A stretch of 64,000 nt of DNA. Source: Chryseobacterium potabilaquae. GTDB lineage: Bacteria > Bacteroidota > Bacteroidia > Flavobacteriales > Weeksellaceae. This document shows positions 16,555 through 25,509 of the stretch, in pieces. The stretch spans positions 1 through 64,000 of the forward strand of contig NZ_CACVBR010000021.1 in assembly GCF_902728265.1 (NCBI RefSeq), given 5' to 3'. The notes beneath the pieces are model-generated. The model was not told the DNA's origin. It made no database searches and saw only the letters and a list, made by a program, of their open reading frames with translations. Position numbers and translations under genes: made by a program. Numbering within the stretch: position 1 is the first letter of the stretch; each line of letters opens with the position of its first letter.

Positions 16555-17022
16555 TTAATTATCTAACAACTTTTTTATTAAGGTAATCTGCCCTAGATGA
16601 TAATAAGCATGCTCAATCATTCCGTCAATATTTCTTAAATACGTTCCATATTTTTCATCAATAAAGACTTCATCAAGCTTAGAATCGGGCATTTTTTCTA
16701 GTAAATTGGCAAACTTTTCAGAGTCTATCAAAAGTTTATTTAAGAGAGTTTCCCATTCCTCCTGAGATTCAATTGGCGAAAGATTAAAGCTATACTTATC
16801 TCTAATTTCTAAATCACCTCCTTCAAAAACATTCACCAATCCAGCAATATAATAATCGATATGGAAAGTAAGCATCGCAATCGTATTTAAAGAACCAATT
16901 TTCGTTGTTGCCTGCTGCAAAGTAACATCTGAAAGTTGGGCTTTAAAATTGGTATTAGCAATCCACATTCCATCTAGTAATACCTCTCTGAATCTTTTGA
17001 CTAATTGTGAAACTAAACTCAT
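16555..17022 (-). CDS. DinB/YfiT-like four-helix protein
   Basis: 155 aa from the chosen start (MSLVSQLVKRF); a longer frame to 17070 adds residues unlike the family. It is a DinB-like helical bundle. His residues in MLTFHIDYYIAG, MIEHAYYHLGQI and nearby positions could form the usual three-His metal site, with the last pair in the EHAYYHLGQ block near residue 140. The family includes thiol transferases such as bacillithiol S-transferases, as well as proteins of unknown function. It stands alone, downstream of the DUF6909-like gene's terminator. Confidence 0.75.
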   Translation of the reverse strand: MSLVSQLVKRFREVLLDGMWIANTNFKAQLSDVTLQQATTKIGSLNTIAMLTFHIDYYIAGLVNVFEGGDLEIRDKYSFNLSPIESQEEWETLLNKLLIDSEKFANLLEKMPDSKLDEVFIDEKYGTYLRNIDGMIEHAYYHLGQITLIKKLLDN

Positions 17023-17089
17023 TTTTAATTTTATATAAAGATAATTAATTTGATTTTTCATTAAAAACATATAATTAAAAAAGAAAAAT

Positions 17090-17114
17090 CCCTCAAATGG
17101 TATTCATTTGAGGG
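17090..17114 (-). terminator. Terminator of the DUF6909-like gene
   Basis: A 10-bp perfect stem (ccctcaaatg with catttgaggg), 5-base loop, followed by a T-run on the minus strand. Confidence 0.85.
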
Positions 17115-17137
17115 CTATATATCATCTAAAAATTAAA

Positions 17138-18829
17138 TTATTTTTTAACAGAAACTTCTTTTTTTCCGCTTTGTAAAATCTTTTCTAGAATTCTTAAGGT
17201 TATCAGATAAGTTGGTTTTACTCCTGTAAGCCCAAGTCCTCCTGAAGAAAGAGTACTTCCTGTTTCCAATGGATTATCTGAAGCATAATAGGCATAACAA
17301 ACAAATAAATCCGGCGAAATATGATGTCTTATTTTTGAAGCTACTTGAATTGCTTTCTGATAGTGCGCTCCCTCCATTTCAAGACCAATAGCCTTCCAAG
17401 AAGTATTCATGAAATAAGAAAGTATATCCCTGTTTTGAAGTGAAGTTCCCAATACCGTAATCATTGGTCCTTCAAATGCTTTCAATTCATCATCTTTAAA
17501 GTCTTCAAGCTTCAATGCATTTTCAAAAGGATAATTATCGGCTGTTCCTTCAAAAATATGAGAAGTAGGAATCATAATATCTCCTTTTCCCCCTGCAAGA
17601 ATCCCTGCTTTTCCCATAATGGAAACAGATTTTACCTTCATCATATATACCTCTCCTTTTTGTTCGAAAGGCCTCAACAGTTCATCCATCACTTCAAACG
17701 CCTGTTCTCCAAAAGCATAATCAAATACCATAATTACATCATCTCCTCCATATTTGATATTAGCGAAAGGGGTATTCTTAAGATTTGTCTTGCTTAAATC
17801 AATAACCTGTACATCAATATTACTTCCACTTTTATCATCAATATAGATCATTCCTTCTTCTAAAGCATATTTAGAAACTTTATCCCGAAGGTCTTTTTTA
17901 TCAGAGATTTCGCCATATAGTTTATAATCTACGTCTTTATGATCTTTTTTCTTTAATGCCTCATTTCCATATAGCATATTTTTCACAGAATGCATATTGG
18001 CAGAAATAATATGCAACGGACGCATATGAAGATTGTTTTCAAATAAAACTTCTTTCACTTTATTAGCCCATTTTTCACCGAAGTAATGATGTCCTACCCT
18101 TTCTTTCAATATTGCACTAAAGTGGATTTCTCTTTCCCTAGTCTGCTTTGCATCTTCTAAGCTTACTTTCCCTAGATTATAAATAATTTTAAATAAACGA
18201 TCAGGATTATGATCATCTCCGAAAGTATTATACGCTCTCAATGTTTCATCAAATGTTCTTCCAATTAAAGAAGACAAATGAATTAGAGCCACTTCTTTTT
18301 CCTTTCTACTAAATTTCTTCTCTCCTTTTACTACCTCTTCAATAATCTTAAATGCACGTGTAGGTTTCCAATTTTCATCTTGTATAAAAGCTAAATTTCT
18401 AATTTTATCGGCTTCTATAAATAAAAATGTCAAATGTGTAAGAATATCATAAATTTCAGAACGCCCCAAAAGAACTTCAATATTCATCTGATGCTCATCA
18501 ATTCTATAACAATTTCTTCTTCTCTTCTTAGGTACAATAGGTTCGAAACTCCCTTTATCAAAACCCTCATCTGACGTAAGATGAATAAAAGCACATTCTT
18601 CAATTCCTTCAGGCAGTCTGTCTAAAACATACATCAAACCATCTAATTCCAATTTATTAGGAATATTCATACTTCCATAAATCTCTGGATTGACTGTTTT
18701 CAACAAACTTCTGATACTCTCTCCCGAAACACCGGCAGGTTTAAAAAAACCTCTATAAAAGAGGTGTCTCATAGAAATATACAATCTTTCAATTGCTTCC
18801 GTTGTTTCTCTTGCTCTAGAATTTGTCAT
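17138..18829 (-). CDS. Large conserved protein, DUF6909-like, with phosphorylase-like end
   Basis: 563 aa from the chosen start MTNSRARETT. The frame extends to 18847, but a TATATTTG box at 18845-18852 overlaps that upstream ATG, so the downstream start is preferred. The protein is soluble and long. Its C-terminus contains GLEMEGAHY (482-490) and YASDNPL (515-521), which resemble the EMEGA and SD motifs of purine nucleoside phosphorylase/nucleosidase enzymes. I recall this Bacteroidota protein as DUF6909; its function is unknown. A role in nucleoside or base handling is inference only. A terminator follows at 17090-17114. Confidence 0.65.
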   Translation of the reverse strand: MTNSRARETTEAIERLYISMRHLFYRGFFKPAGVSGESIRSLLKTVNPEIYGSMNIPNKLELDGLMYVLDRLPEGIEECAFIHLTSDEGFDKGSFEPIVPKKRRRNCYRIDEHQMNIEVLLGRSEIYDILTHLTFLFIEADKIRNLAFIQDENWKPTRAFKIIEEVVKGEKKFSRKEKEVALIHLSSLIGRTFDETLRAYNTFGDDHNPDRLFKIIYNLGKVSLEDAKQTREREIHFSAILKERVGHHYFGEKWANKVKEVLFENNLHMRPLHIISANMHSVKNMLYGNEALKKKDHKDVDYKLYGEISDKKDLRDKVSKYALEEGMIYIDDKSGSNIDVQVIDLSKTNLKNTPFANIKYGGDDVIMVFDYAFGEQAFEVMDELLRPFEQKGEVYMMKVKSVSIMGKAGILAGGKGDIMIPTSHIFEGTADNYPFENALKLEDFKDDELKAFEGPMITVLGTSLQNRDILSYFMNTSWKAIGLEMEGAHYQKAIQVASKIRHHISPDLFVCYAYYASDNPLETGSTLSSGGLGLTGVKPTYLITLRILEKILQSGKKEVSVKK

Positions 18830-18844
18830 AAAATAAATTTCATA

Positions 18845-18852
18845 CAAATATA
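18845..18852 (-). promoter_or_regulatory. -7 box that sets the DUF6909-like start
   Basis: TATATTTG on the minus strand matches TAnnTTTG. It overlaps the upstream ATG at 18847 and ends 15 bp before the ATG at 18829, so the latter is the better start. Confidence 0.5.
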
Positions 18853-19323
18853 CAAAATCTCAACCCAACTTTATTTTAAGTATCATTTAACAAACCGTTT
18901 AACAATCCACTCATATATATAATAAAAACAAACACAACGATTAAAAAAATGCATTATTTAAACCAAAATCTACAAATCACCTAAATAAGCATTTCACATT
19001 AATTATAATATGAATATCTGTTAACATTTGATATATATCTACTTACTACATGATCTGATAAAAGATAATACGCCCATATCTGTATAGTATATAATACAAA
19101 AAAAATATAATTTATATGTACATTTTATGTATCTTTAAATGAATATTAAACTTTCCAAGAAATTATCTTTTCTAAAAGCTATCTTGAATAGGTATTATAT
19201 TACCCCTTTATTAACTTCACAATAAAAAGTGAAGAAGCAACCCTCCAACCTTATTTTACAATAAAAAATCAAAACCAACCCCTTAAATTTTAGGGTAAAA
19301 ATCATTTTAATTCATTTTTTTTG
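18853..19323. other. Long divergent intergenic region before glnN
   Basis: About 470 bp of very AT-rich DNA between divergent genes. A short hairpin (cttcac / gtgaag) lies near 19217-19236 and a near-palindromic CCCCTTAAATTTTAGGG near 19282-19298, ahead of the glnN promoter box. These could be regulatory sites for nitrogen control, but no known operator is recognisable. No gene is visible. Confidence 0.4.
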
Positions 19324-19331
19324 TAAATTTG
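19324..19331 (+). promoter_or_regulatory. -7 box of glnN
   Basis: TAAATTTG is an exact TAnnTTTG match, 22 bp upstream of the glnN ATG. Confidence 0.5.
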
Positions 19332-19353
19332 CCCCATAAAAATCAAACCCAAT

Positions 19354-21549
19354 ATGTCAACCTTAAGATTCAAAGCCTTAGAAACATTACCTTTTAAAGA
19401 TTTTAGAAGGGACAATTCCATTGAAATTCCTGCAAAATTATCAGAATTATTCTGCCAAAATGTTTTTTCGGAAGAAACAATGAGAGAGTATTTAACAAAA
19501 GAAGCATTTACTTCGATTTTAGATGCGATCAAAAAGGGTACTAAAATCCAAAGACACATTGCAGACCAAGTAGCCGTTGCTATGAAGGATTGGGCAATGA
19601 GCAAAGGAGTAACTCACTATACCCATTGGTTTCAACCCTTGACAGGCAGCACTGCAGAAAAACACGATTCTTTCTTCACTCCTATAGAAGGAGGAAGAGC
19701 TATCGAAAGATTCAGCGGAGGAATGTTGATTCAGCAAGAACCAGATGCATCTTCGTTTCCAAACGGAGGTATTAGAAACACTTTCGAAGCGAGAGGTTAT
19801 ACTGCTTGGGATCCAACTTCTCCAGCGTTTATCATGGGAACTACATTATGTATCCCTTCCATATTCATCTCCTATACAGGTGAAACTTTGGATTATAAAG
19901 CTCCTCTTTTAAGAGCCTTAAATGCTGTAGACGAAGCTGCTACCAATGTAATGCAGTATTTTGATAAAAACGTAACAAAAGTCACCCCTACTTTGGGCTG
20001 GGAACAAGAGTATTTCTTAGTTGACTCTGCATTATATCAATCCCGTCCGGACCTTGTTTTAACAGGTAAAACTTTATTAGGACATTCCCCAGCAAAAGGT
20101 CAACAACTTGATGATCATTATTTTGGTTCCATTCCTACCCGAGTGATGAATTTCATGAAAGAGTTGGAAATTGAGTGTATGAAAGTAGGTATTCCTGTAA
20201 CAACGCGACACAATGAAGTGGCTCCAAACCAGTTTGAGCTAGCTCCTATGTTTGAAGAAGTAAATGTAGCAGTGGATCACAACTCTTTATTAATGGATAT
20301 TATGGCTAGAGTTGCTCACAAACATCACTTTCATATTTTATTTCACGAAAAGCCATTTGCAGGAGTAAATGGAAGTGGAAAACATAATAACTGGTCTCTA
20401 GCAACCGATACCGGAGAAAATCTTTTGAGCCCAGGAAAAAATCCAAAGAAAAACTTACAGTTCTTAACATTCTTTGTTAATACTATTAAAGCTGTTCATG
20501 AATATGCTGATCTTTTAAGAGCAAGCATTGCATCGGCAAGTAACGACCATAGATTAGGTGCCAATGAAGCTCCTCCTGCAATAATCTCAGTATTCATAGG
20601 AAGTCAACTATTTAGAGTGTTAGAAGAACTTGAAAAGGTGACCAATGGAAAACTCTCTCCTGAAGAAAAAACAGAATTAAAACTCAATGTAGTAGGAAAA
20701 ATTCCTGAAATACTTTTAGATAATACGGACAGAAATAGAACTTCTCCGTTCGCATTTACTGGAAACAAATTTGAAATCAGAGCTGTAGGTTCCTCTGCAA
20801 ACTGTGCAGAATCTATGACAGTAATGAATACAATTGCTGCTAAACAATTAAATGATTTCAAAAAAGAAGTTGATGCTCTTATCGAAACAGGGCTGAAGAA
20901 AGACGAAGCCATCTTCAACGTATTGAGGGAATATATCAAACAGTGTAAAAATATCATGTTTGAGGGGGATGGATATTCAGATGATTGGGCGAAAGAAGCT
21001 AAAAAAAGAGGGCTGAATAATTTAAAAACTACCCCAGAAGCTCTTAAACAAGAAATGGATAAAAAGTTCTTAGACCTTTATGAAGAAATTGGAGTATTTA
21101 CACACCGAGAAGTAGAAGCTAGAAACGAGATTAAACTAGAAAAATACTCTACAGTAATTGATATTGAAGCTAGGGTATTAAGTGATATTGCAAGAAATCA
21201 TATCATTCCTTCTGCTTTAAATTATCAAAATAGATTGATAGAGAATGTAAAAGGTCTTAAAGAAATATTCGGAGATAAAGAATTCAAAACGTTAGCTAAA
21301 GAACAAATGAGTCTAATTGCTAACATCTCTGAAAATGTTTCAAAAATAAAATTAGGTGTTGAGGATCTTATCAAAGCTAGAGAAACAGCAAAAGCAATGT
21401 CTGACAGCCAAAAGCAAGCTGAAAACTATTGCAACAAAGTAAAACCATTATTTGATATAATCAGAGAAGCATCCGATGATTTGGAGATGATGGTAGATGA
21501 TGAACTTTGGCCAATGACAAAATACAGAGAAATGTTATTTACGAAATAA
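19354..21549 (+). CDS. glnN: Glutamine synthetase type III
   Basis: 731 aa, the length of GSIII (GlnN), which makes glutamine from glutamate, ammonia and ATP in the cytoplasm. The GSIII-specific N-terminal region (1-150) includes THWFQPLTGSTAEKHDSF, with the catalytic domain after it. Visible landmarks are GWEQEYFLVD (Glu metal ligands), the NQFELAPMFE segment, VNGSGKHNNWSL (ATP and glutamate site), and NRTSPFAFTGNKFEIRAVG. The C-terminal helical region (about 560-731) is longer than in GSI. The gene is monocistronic with its own promoter box and a terminator at 21575-21602. Confidence 0.95.
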   Translation: MSTLRFKALETLPFKDFRRDNSIEIPAKLSELFCQNVFSEETMREYLTKEAFTSILDAIKKGTKIQRHIADQVAVAMKDWAMSKGVTHYTHWFQPLTGSTAEKHDSFFTPIEGGRAIERFSGGMLIQQEPDASSFPNGGIRNTFEARGYTAWDPTSPAFIMGTTLCIPSIFISYTGETLDYKAPLLRALNAVDEAATNVMQYFDKNVTKVTPTLGWEQEYFLVDSALYQSRPDLVLTGKTLLGHSPAKGQQLDDHYFGSIPTRVMNFMKELEIECMKVGIPVTTRHNEVAPNQFELAPMFEEVNVAVDHNSLLMDIMARVAHKHHFHILFHEKPFAGVNGSGKHNNWSLATDTGENLLSPGKNPKKNLQFLTFFVNTIKAVHEYADLLRASIASASNDHRLGANEAPPAIISVFIGSQLFRVLEELEKVTNGKLSPEEKTELKLNVVGKIPEILLDNTDRNRTSPFAFTGNKFEIRAVGSSANCAESMTVMNTIAAKQLNDFKKEVDALIETGLKKDEAIFNVLREYIKQCKNIMFEGDGYSDDWAKEAKKRGLNNLKTTPEALKQEMDKKFLDLYEEIGVFTHREVEARNEIKLEKYSTVIDIEARVLSDIARNHIIPSALNYQNRLIENVKGLKEIFGDKEFKTLAKEQMSLIANISENVSKIKLGVEDLIKARETAKAMSDSQKQAENYCNKVKPLFDIIREASDDLEMMVDDELWPMTKYREMLFTK

Positions 21550-21574
21550 TATCTATAAAGTTCCATATTAGTTT

Positions 21575-21602
21575 AAGAGGTTGTCTTTTAAGGCAACCTC
21601 TT
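21575..21602 (+). terminator. Terminator of glnN
   Basis: A 9-bp stem (aagaggttg with caacctctt) is followed by a T-run, 26 bp after the glnN stop. Confidence 0.85.
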
Positions 21603-21980
21603 ATTTTTTGATATGGTAAAATGAATATGATATGACTAAAACAAATGAACTATATGAATATTTTTTATTTATGGTTTTTAATAGAAGTATCATTCAATCC
21701 TTTATTTATAATAGACTATAAAGTAATTACATATACAATTTCTGAGTAATTTTTAATGTATATTAACAGAAAATAGATTGGGGCTATTAAATTAAAGACA
21801 TCGACTAATAAAGGAAATACAATTTATTTTGTTAAAAAACCTTAATAAAAAAAAAGTCTATTTATCGAAAAATAAGGGATCGCGGTTTGTTTTTCTTTAA
21901 CATATTTAATTTTTATGTTAAAATATGTTAAAAAGAAAACCTGATATTAATCATATAAAAGCTCTTTTAGGGGGAATACA
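21603..21980. other. Intergenic region between glnN and the NlpC/P60 gene
   Basis: No gene is supported; a 60-codon frame from 21925 spans the promoter and overlaps the next gene. It contains an imperfect inverted repeat at 21889-21940 just upstream of the promoter box. Confidence 0.45.
21889..21940. repeat. Inverted repeat with three TTAACATA-type boxes
   Basis: The left arm gtttttctttaacatattt and right arm aatatgttaaaaagaaaac are near reverse complements across a 14-base spacer. The spacer adds a third tatgttaa. No T-run follows, so it looks more like an operator or cruciform than a terminator. It lies 41 bp before the -7 box of the NlpC/P60 gene. Confidence 0.4.
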
Positions 21981-21988
21981 TATTTTTG
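21981..21988 (+). promoter_or_regulatory. -7 box of the NlpC/P60 lipoprotein gene
   Basis: TATTTTTG matches TAnnTTTG and lies 48 bp upstream of the ATG at 22037. Confidence 0.45.
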
Positions 21989-22036
21989 TAAAGCTTTTGA
22001 AGAAAAGCACACTTTTAATACGGATAATTAATACAT

Positions 22037-22756
22037 ATGAAGAAAAGAGTTTTGTTTTATTTAGTTGCTTTAGTTACTACAGTTTCACTACAATCGTGTG
22101 CAACTAATTATGTAGTTTCTAAGCCAGCAACCTATTCTAAAGAGTACAAAACAGATGCCAAATTAGCCTTTATTGATAATAATAAAATGGAGCAAGATAA
22201 ACAGCAGTTAATCAACTCATTTCTTGCTAAAAAGACATTATCTTTAACGAGTGTAAGAGATAATGCTAAAAATTCAGAGCTTGCTAAAGTTCTTAAACAT
22301 GATAAAACAATTGACAATATATTAACAGAGGCAGAAACTTATATTGGAACTCCTTATAGATATGGAGGAACAACAAGAAGAGGGATAGATTGTTCTGCAT
22401 TTGTACTTTCCGTATTCGGTGCAGCAGTTGGACTTAGCTTACCCCGAGTAGCGGCTTCACAAGCTCAAGAAGGTGAGAAAATTGCAAAAGAAGATCTTCA
22501 AAAAGGTGATTTGATTTTCTTTTCTCATGGTAGAAGAATTTCTCATGTTGGTATTGTAGAAGATGTATCTGAAAACGGTGAAGTAAAATTCATACATGCT
22601 GCTACTTCAAAAGGAGTGATGATTTCATCTCTTGATGATTCTTATTGGGGACCAAAATACAGATTTGGAAAAAGAATTATTAATGAAAATGGTGATTCTT
22701 ATAATAACCTGGCTTTGACAGCTATAGCAACGACCCCCAAAGATGCTAGCTTTTAA
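22037..22756 (+). CDS. NlpC/P60 (C40) cell-wall peptidase lipoprotein
   Basis: 239 aa. The signal peptide ends in a lipobox with Cys21 (SLQSCA), so it is membrane-anchored. The NlpC/P60 domain spans about 95-220 and has the full catalytic set: Cys119 in GIDCSAFV, His170 in ISHVGIVE and His187 in FIHAAT. Members hydrolyse peptide cross-links or stems in peptidoglycan, often between D-Glu and a diamino acid. The linker (25-90) is Lys-rich and unstructured. The gene is monocistronic. Its promoter is preceded by an inverted repeat (21889-21940), which may be a regulatory site. Confidence 0.9.
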   Translation: MKKRVLFYLVALVTTVSLQSCATNYVVSKPATYSKEYKTDAKLAFIDNNKMEQDKQQLINSFLAKKTLSLTSVRDNAKNSELAKVLKHDKTIDNILTEAETYIGTPYRYGGTTRRGIDCSAFVLSVFGAAVGLSLPRVAASQAQEGEKIAKEDLQKGDLIFFSHGRRISHVGIVEDVSENGEVKFIHAATSKGVMISSLDDSYWGPKYRFGKRIINENGDSYNNLALTAIATTPKDASF

Positions 22757-22790
22757 TTCTTAAATAATTGATTAATAAATAAAAATGAAG

Positions 22791-22812
22791 CCGTCAATAT
22801 GTATATTGATGG
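22791..22812. terminator. Terminator of the NlpC/P60 gene
   Basis: The ccgtcaatat and atattgatgg arms form a stem followed by a T-run on the plus strand. It may also assist the convergent pentapeptide-repeat gene. Confidence 0.7.
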
Positions 22813-22835
22813 TTTTTTGTTTTTTATAATTGGAT

Positions 22836-23417
22836 TTAGCTGTTTTTATCAATTTCAATATCGAGCTTAGATAAAAGCCCGTAGACTTCAGAAAGTGAAA
22901 ATTTGGCCTTTTTAAGCCTATTAGAAGTAGGATCGATAGAATAATTCATAGATGTTCTAAAATCTACTCTTTCAAGATTAGTACTGTCAAAAATAGCTCC
23001 TAGCAAATCACTGTTATCAAAAATAGAATTTGAAAGATCGCATTCGGCAAAATCTACTTCTATTAATTTCGAATTCTTAAATCTTGTTTTTTTAATCGAA
23101 GTTTTATAGAATGTGGAATTATTTAAAATACACCCCTCAAATTCAAAAGACAAACCAAATTCATGACAGTCATAAAAATGTAAACCAAGCATTTTACAAT
23201 CTTTAAAAACCACTTCTCGAAAAGCCGTTTTCAAGAGTTTCACCATACTCAAATTACATTCTATAAATTCACAATGGGTAAAATTAAATCCCGAAAGATT
23301 AGAATATTCAAAATTACATCTTCTAAAAATGCACTGATTATACTCAAGCCTTTCCAATGGATGCTGAGTAAAGTCTATATTTTCAAATACTTGATCTGTG
23401 ATAAAAGTTGGTTTCAT
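22836..23417 (-). CDS. Pentapeptide-repeat protein (Qnr-like)
   Basis: 193 aa built largely of A(D/N)Lxx-type pentapeptide repeats. Examples are CNFEY SNLSG FNFTH CEFIE CNLSM and later SIFDN SDLLG AIFDS TNLER VDFRT. These form a right-handed quadrilateral beta-helix. The C-terminal NYSIDPTSNRLKKAKFSLSE tail is shared with Qnr-related proteins. Qnr proteins (about 215 aa) protect gyrase from quinolones by mimicking DNA; this one is a little shorter. Quinolone protection is possible but unproven, and many chromosomal homologues have no known role. A TATTTTTG box lies at 23506-23513. Confidence 0.85.
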   Translation of the reverse strand: MKPTFITDQVFENIDFTQHPLERLEYNQCIFRRCNFEYSNLSGFNFTHCEFIECNLSMVKLLKTAFREVVFKDCKMLGLHFYDCHEFGLSFEFEGCILNNSTFYKTSIKKTRFKNSKLIEVDFAECDLSNSIFDNSDLLGAIFDSTNLERVDFRTSMNYSIDPTSNRLKKAKFSLSEVYGLLSKLDIEIDKNS

Positions 23418-23505
23418 TGAGGTAATTTAGGTAGTCAAAATTAATTACTTATTTCGTATGACACGGTCAATCATTAACATCCCCATATCTATAATTTTGG
23501 TTTTA

Positions 23506-23513
23506 CAAAAATA
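23506..23513 (-). promoter_or_regulatory. Possible -7 box of the pentapeptide gene
   Basis: TATTTTTG on the minus strand fits TAnnTTTG, about 90 bp upstream of the start at 23417. Evidence is limited to the match. Confidence 0.3.
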
Positions 23514-23686
23514 GACAAAGTATAATTGAATATACTTCATAAAAATCTTATTTCAACAATAAATTTATTCCAATTAAATAACACCAACTGTTGAAATATG
23601 TTATATAATGAATAGTTAAATAGAAAAATTTAAAGATTTATTCATATTCAAGAAAATTTTGAATGATATCTTCAAATAAAAATAAT

Positions 23687-25420
23687 ATGTCAAAAATTAA
23701 CCGACGTCGTTTTTTGAAAAGCACAATGCTTGCTGCGGGCGGAATTTTTCTCGCCCCCCTTCTCGAAAGTTGTAATGATGATATGATAGAGGAACTTGTA
23801 CCCGCTCCACCAGGTTTACAAACAAAAAATTTTGATTCCGGAGTGGCAAGTTTCGATCCCACAGAGAATAGCGTGATAATATGGACAAGATATGAATCTG
23901 TAGGAGAAATCACCTATGAGATAGCCTCAGATATTAAATTTACAAATATAATTCGTCAGGGAAAAGTGACCACTAATTTAAGTACAGATTTTACCATTGC
24001 AATTGATATTCAAGACTTACCTTCAAATAAAAAATGGTATTATCGTTTTTATAATATTACAGCTAATGAAACTTCAGCAATCGGTGAGACCATTACTTTA
24101 CCTTCAAAATCGGATTCAGTTAATGAAATCAAACTTGCAGTAGCTTCGTGTGCTAATTTTCCGGCTGGATTCTTCAATGTATATAAAGAAATTGCAAACA
24201 GTGATGTCGATGTGGTAATCCATCTTGGGGATTATATTTACGAATATGCCCCAGGTGAGTATGGCACGAACCAGTACACGTCTGCCCATAACAGAACTCA
24301 TAAACCGAATAAAGAACTTATTACCCTTTCAGATTATAGGGAACGCTATCGACAATACAGGAGTGATATCAACCTTCAGCTAGCACATCAAAAAAAGCCT
24401 TTTATTTGCGTTTGGGATGATCATGAAATTGCCAATGATGCTTGGCAACATGGAGCGGGAAATCACCAGCCCAATGAAGGCTCCTTTGAGATTAGGAAAA
24501 CGAACGCTTTACAAGCTTACAGTGAATACATTCCATTAAAAACGGGTAAAGATGTAAAGATTTATAGAAGTTTTGATTTTGGAAATATTCTCTCTCTCCA
24601 TATGCTGGACACAAGAATTATTGCTCGAGATAAACAACTTGACTATGCTAATTATTTTACACCAGCAGGGTTTAATAACAATGCCTTTGAGACAGATTTA
24701 ACGAATCCCAACAGAAAAATGTTAGGAGATGAACAGATTGGGTGGTTACAACAAAAACTAAATGAAAGTACTTCAAAATGGCAGGTTTTGGGGCAACAAG
24801 TTTTAATGACCAAAATGTTGATTCCGGTAGAAATGCTAATGCTTGTCAATCAAATTCAGACAGAAGTCGGAATGTACGGAAACGCATTACCCCAAACAAT
24901 AGCAACCTTACAAACTTCCCTCCTACAATTGGTAAACATCAAAATCCGAATTAAGCTTAATGACCCAACACTTACAGCAGCAGAAATAGCAAGGGTAAAA
25001 AACGTTTTACCGTATAGCTTGGATGCTTGGGACGGTTATCCAATGGAAAGGGAAATATTATTCGCGCATTTACATGGCAAAAATGTAATTACACTGGCCG
25101 GGGATTCACACAACAGTTGGTTTGGGGCTATGAAAGACGCTCAAGGTGGTACTATTGGAAAAGAACTCGCAACAAGCTCAATATCTTCTCCCGGGATGGA
25201 AAACTATCTTGGGACTAATCCTTCAGATACAACACAGGCAATCCAACTGGCAGGAGCATTACAAATTTTAGTTGATGATTTAGAATATGCGAATCTATAT
25301 AGAAGAGGCTATTTATATACAAAATTCAACACTACAAATATTAATGCAGAGTGGAGATATGTTGACACCGTTTTTTCTGAAATTTACTCTACATATACCG
25401 AAAAAAACATCGTTATATAA
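23687..25420 (+). CDS. PhoD-type alkaline phosphatase / phosphodiesterase
   Basis: 577 aa from MSKINRRRFLK; an ATG 24 bp upstream would place an unusual stretch before the Tat signal. The twin-arginine motif NRRRFLKS precedes a hydrophobic stretch ending LLESCND, so it is probably Tat-exported and possibly lipidated at that Cys. A fibronectin-like N-domain (about 40-140) leads into the PhoD metallophosphatase core. The expected metal ligands are present: VASCANF, VIHLGDYIYEY, WDDHEIANDAW and LAGDSHNSW. Members release phosphate from phosphodiesters or phospholipids with Ca/Fe cofactors. The gene is convergent with brnQ, with a hairpin between them. Confidence 0.9.
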   Translation: MSKINRRRFLKSTMLAAGGIFLAPLLESCNDDMIEELVPAPPGLQTKNFDSGVASFDPTENSVIIWTRYESVGEITYEIASDIKFTNIIRQGKVTTNLSTDFTIAIDIQDLPSNKKWYYRFYNITANETSAIGETITLPSKSDSVNEIKLAVASCANFPAGFFNVYKEIANSDVDVVIHLGDYIYEYAPGEYGTNQYTSAHNRTHKPNKELITLSDYRERYRQYRSDINLQLAHQKKPFICVWDDHEIANDAWQHGAGNHQPNEGSFEIRKTNALQAYSEYIPLKTGKDVKIYRSFDFGNILSLHMLDTRIIARDKQLDYANYFTPAGFNNNAFETDLTNPNRKMLGDEQIGWLQQKLNESTSKWQVLGQQVLMTKMLIPVEMLMLVNQIQTEVGMYGNALPQTIATLQTSLLQLVNIKIRIKLNDPTLTAAEIARVKNVLPYSLDAWDGYPMEREILFAHLHGKNVITLAGDSHNSWFGAMKDAQGGTIGKELATSSISSPGMENYLGTNPSDTTQAIQLAGALQILVDDLEYANLYRRGYLYTKFNTTNINAEWRYVDTVFSEIYSTYTEKNIVI

Positions 25421-25442
25421 TTCTTAGGTAAAAGCTTCTCTA

Positions 25443-25483
25443 AAATGTCTCCATTCTTCGATTTTGATAGACTGGAGACATTT
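25443..25483. terminator. Bidirectional terminator between phoD-like gene and brnQ
   Basis: An 11-bp perfect stem (aaatgtctcca with tggagacattt) with a 19-base loop sits between the two convergent stops. Confidence 0.65.
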
Positions 25484-25509
25484 CATCCTATTAGAAACAA
25501 AATAAAGAT

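Noticed and set aside
21925..22107. 60-codon plus-strand frame before the NlpC/P60 gene
   Set aside because: It spans the promoter box and overlaps the real gene's signal peptide in another frame.
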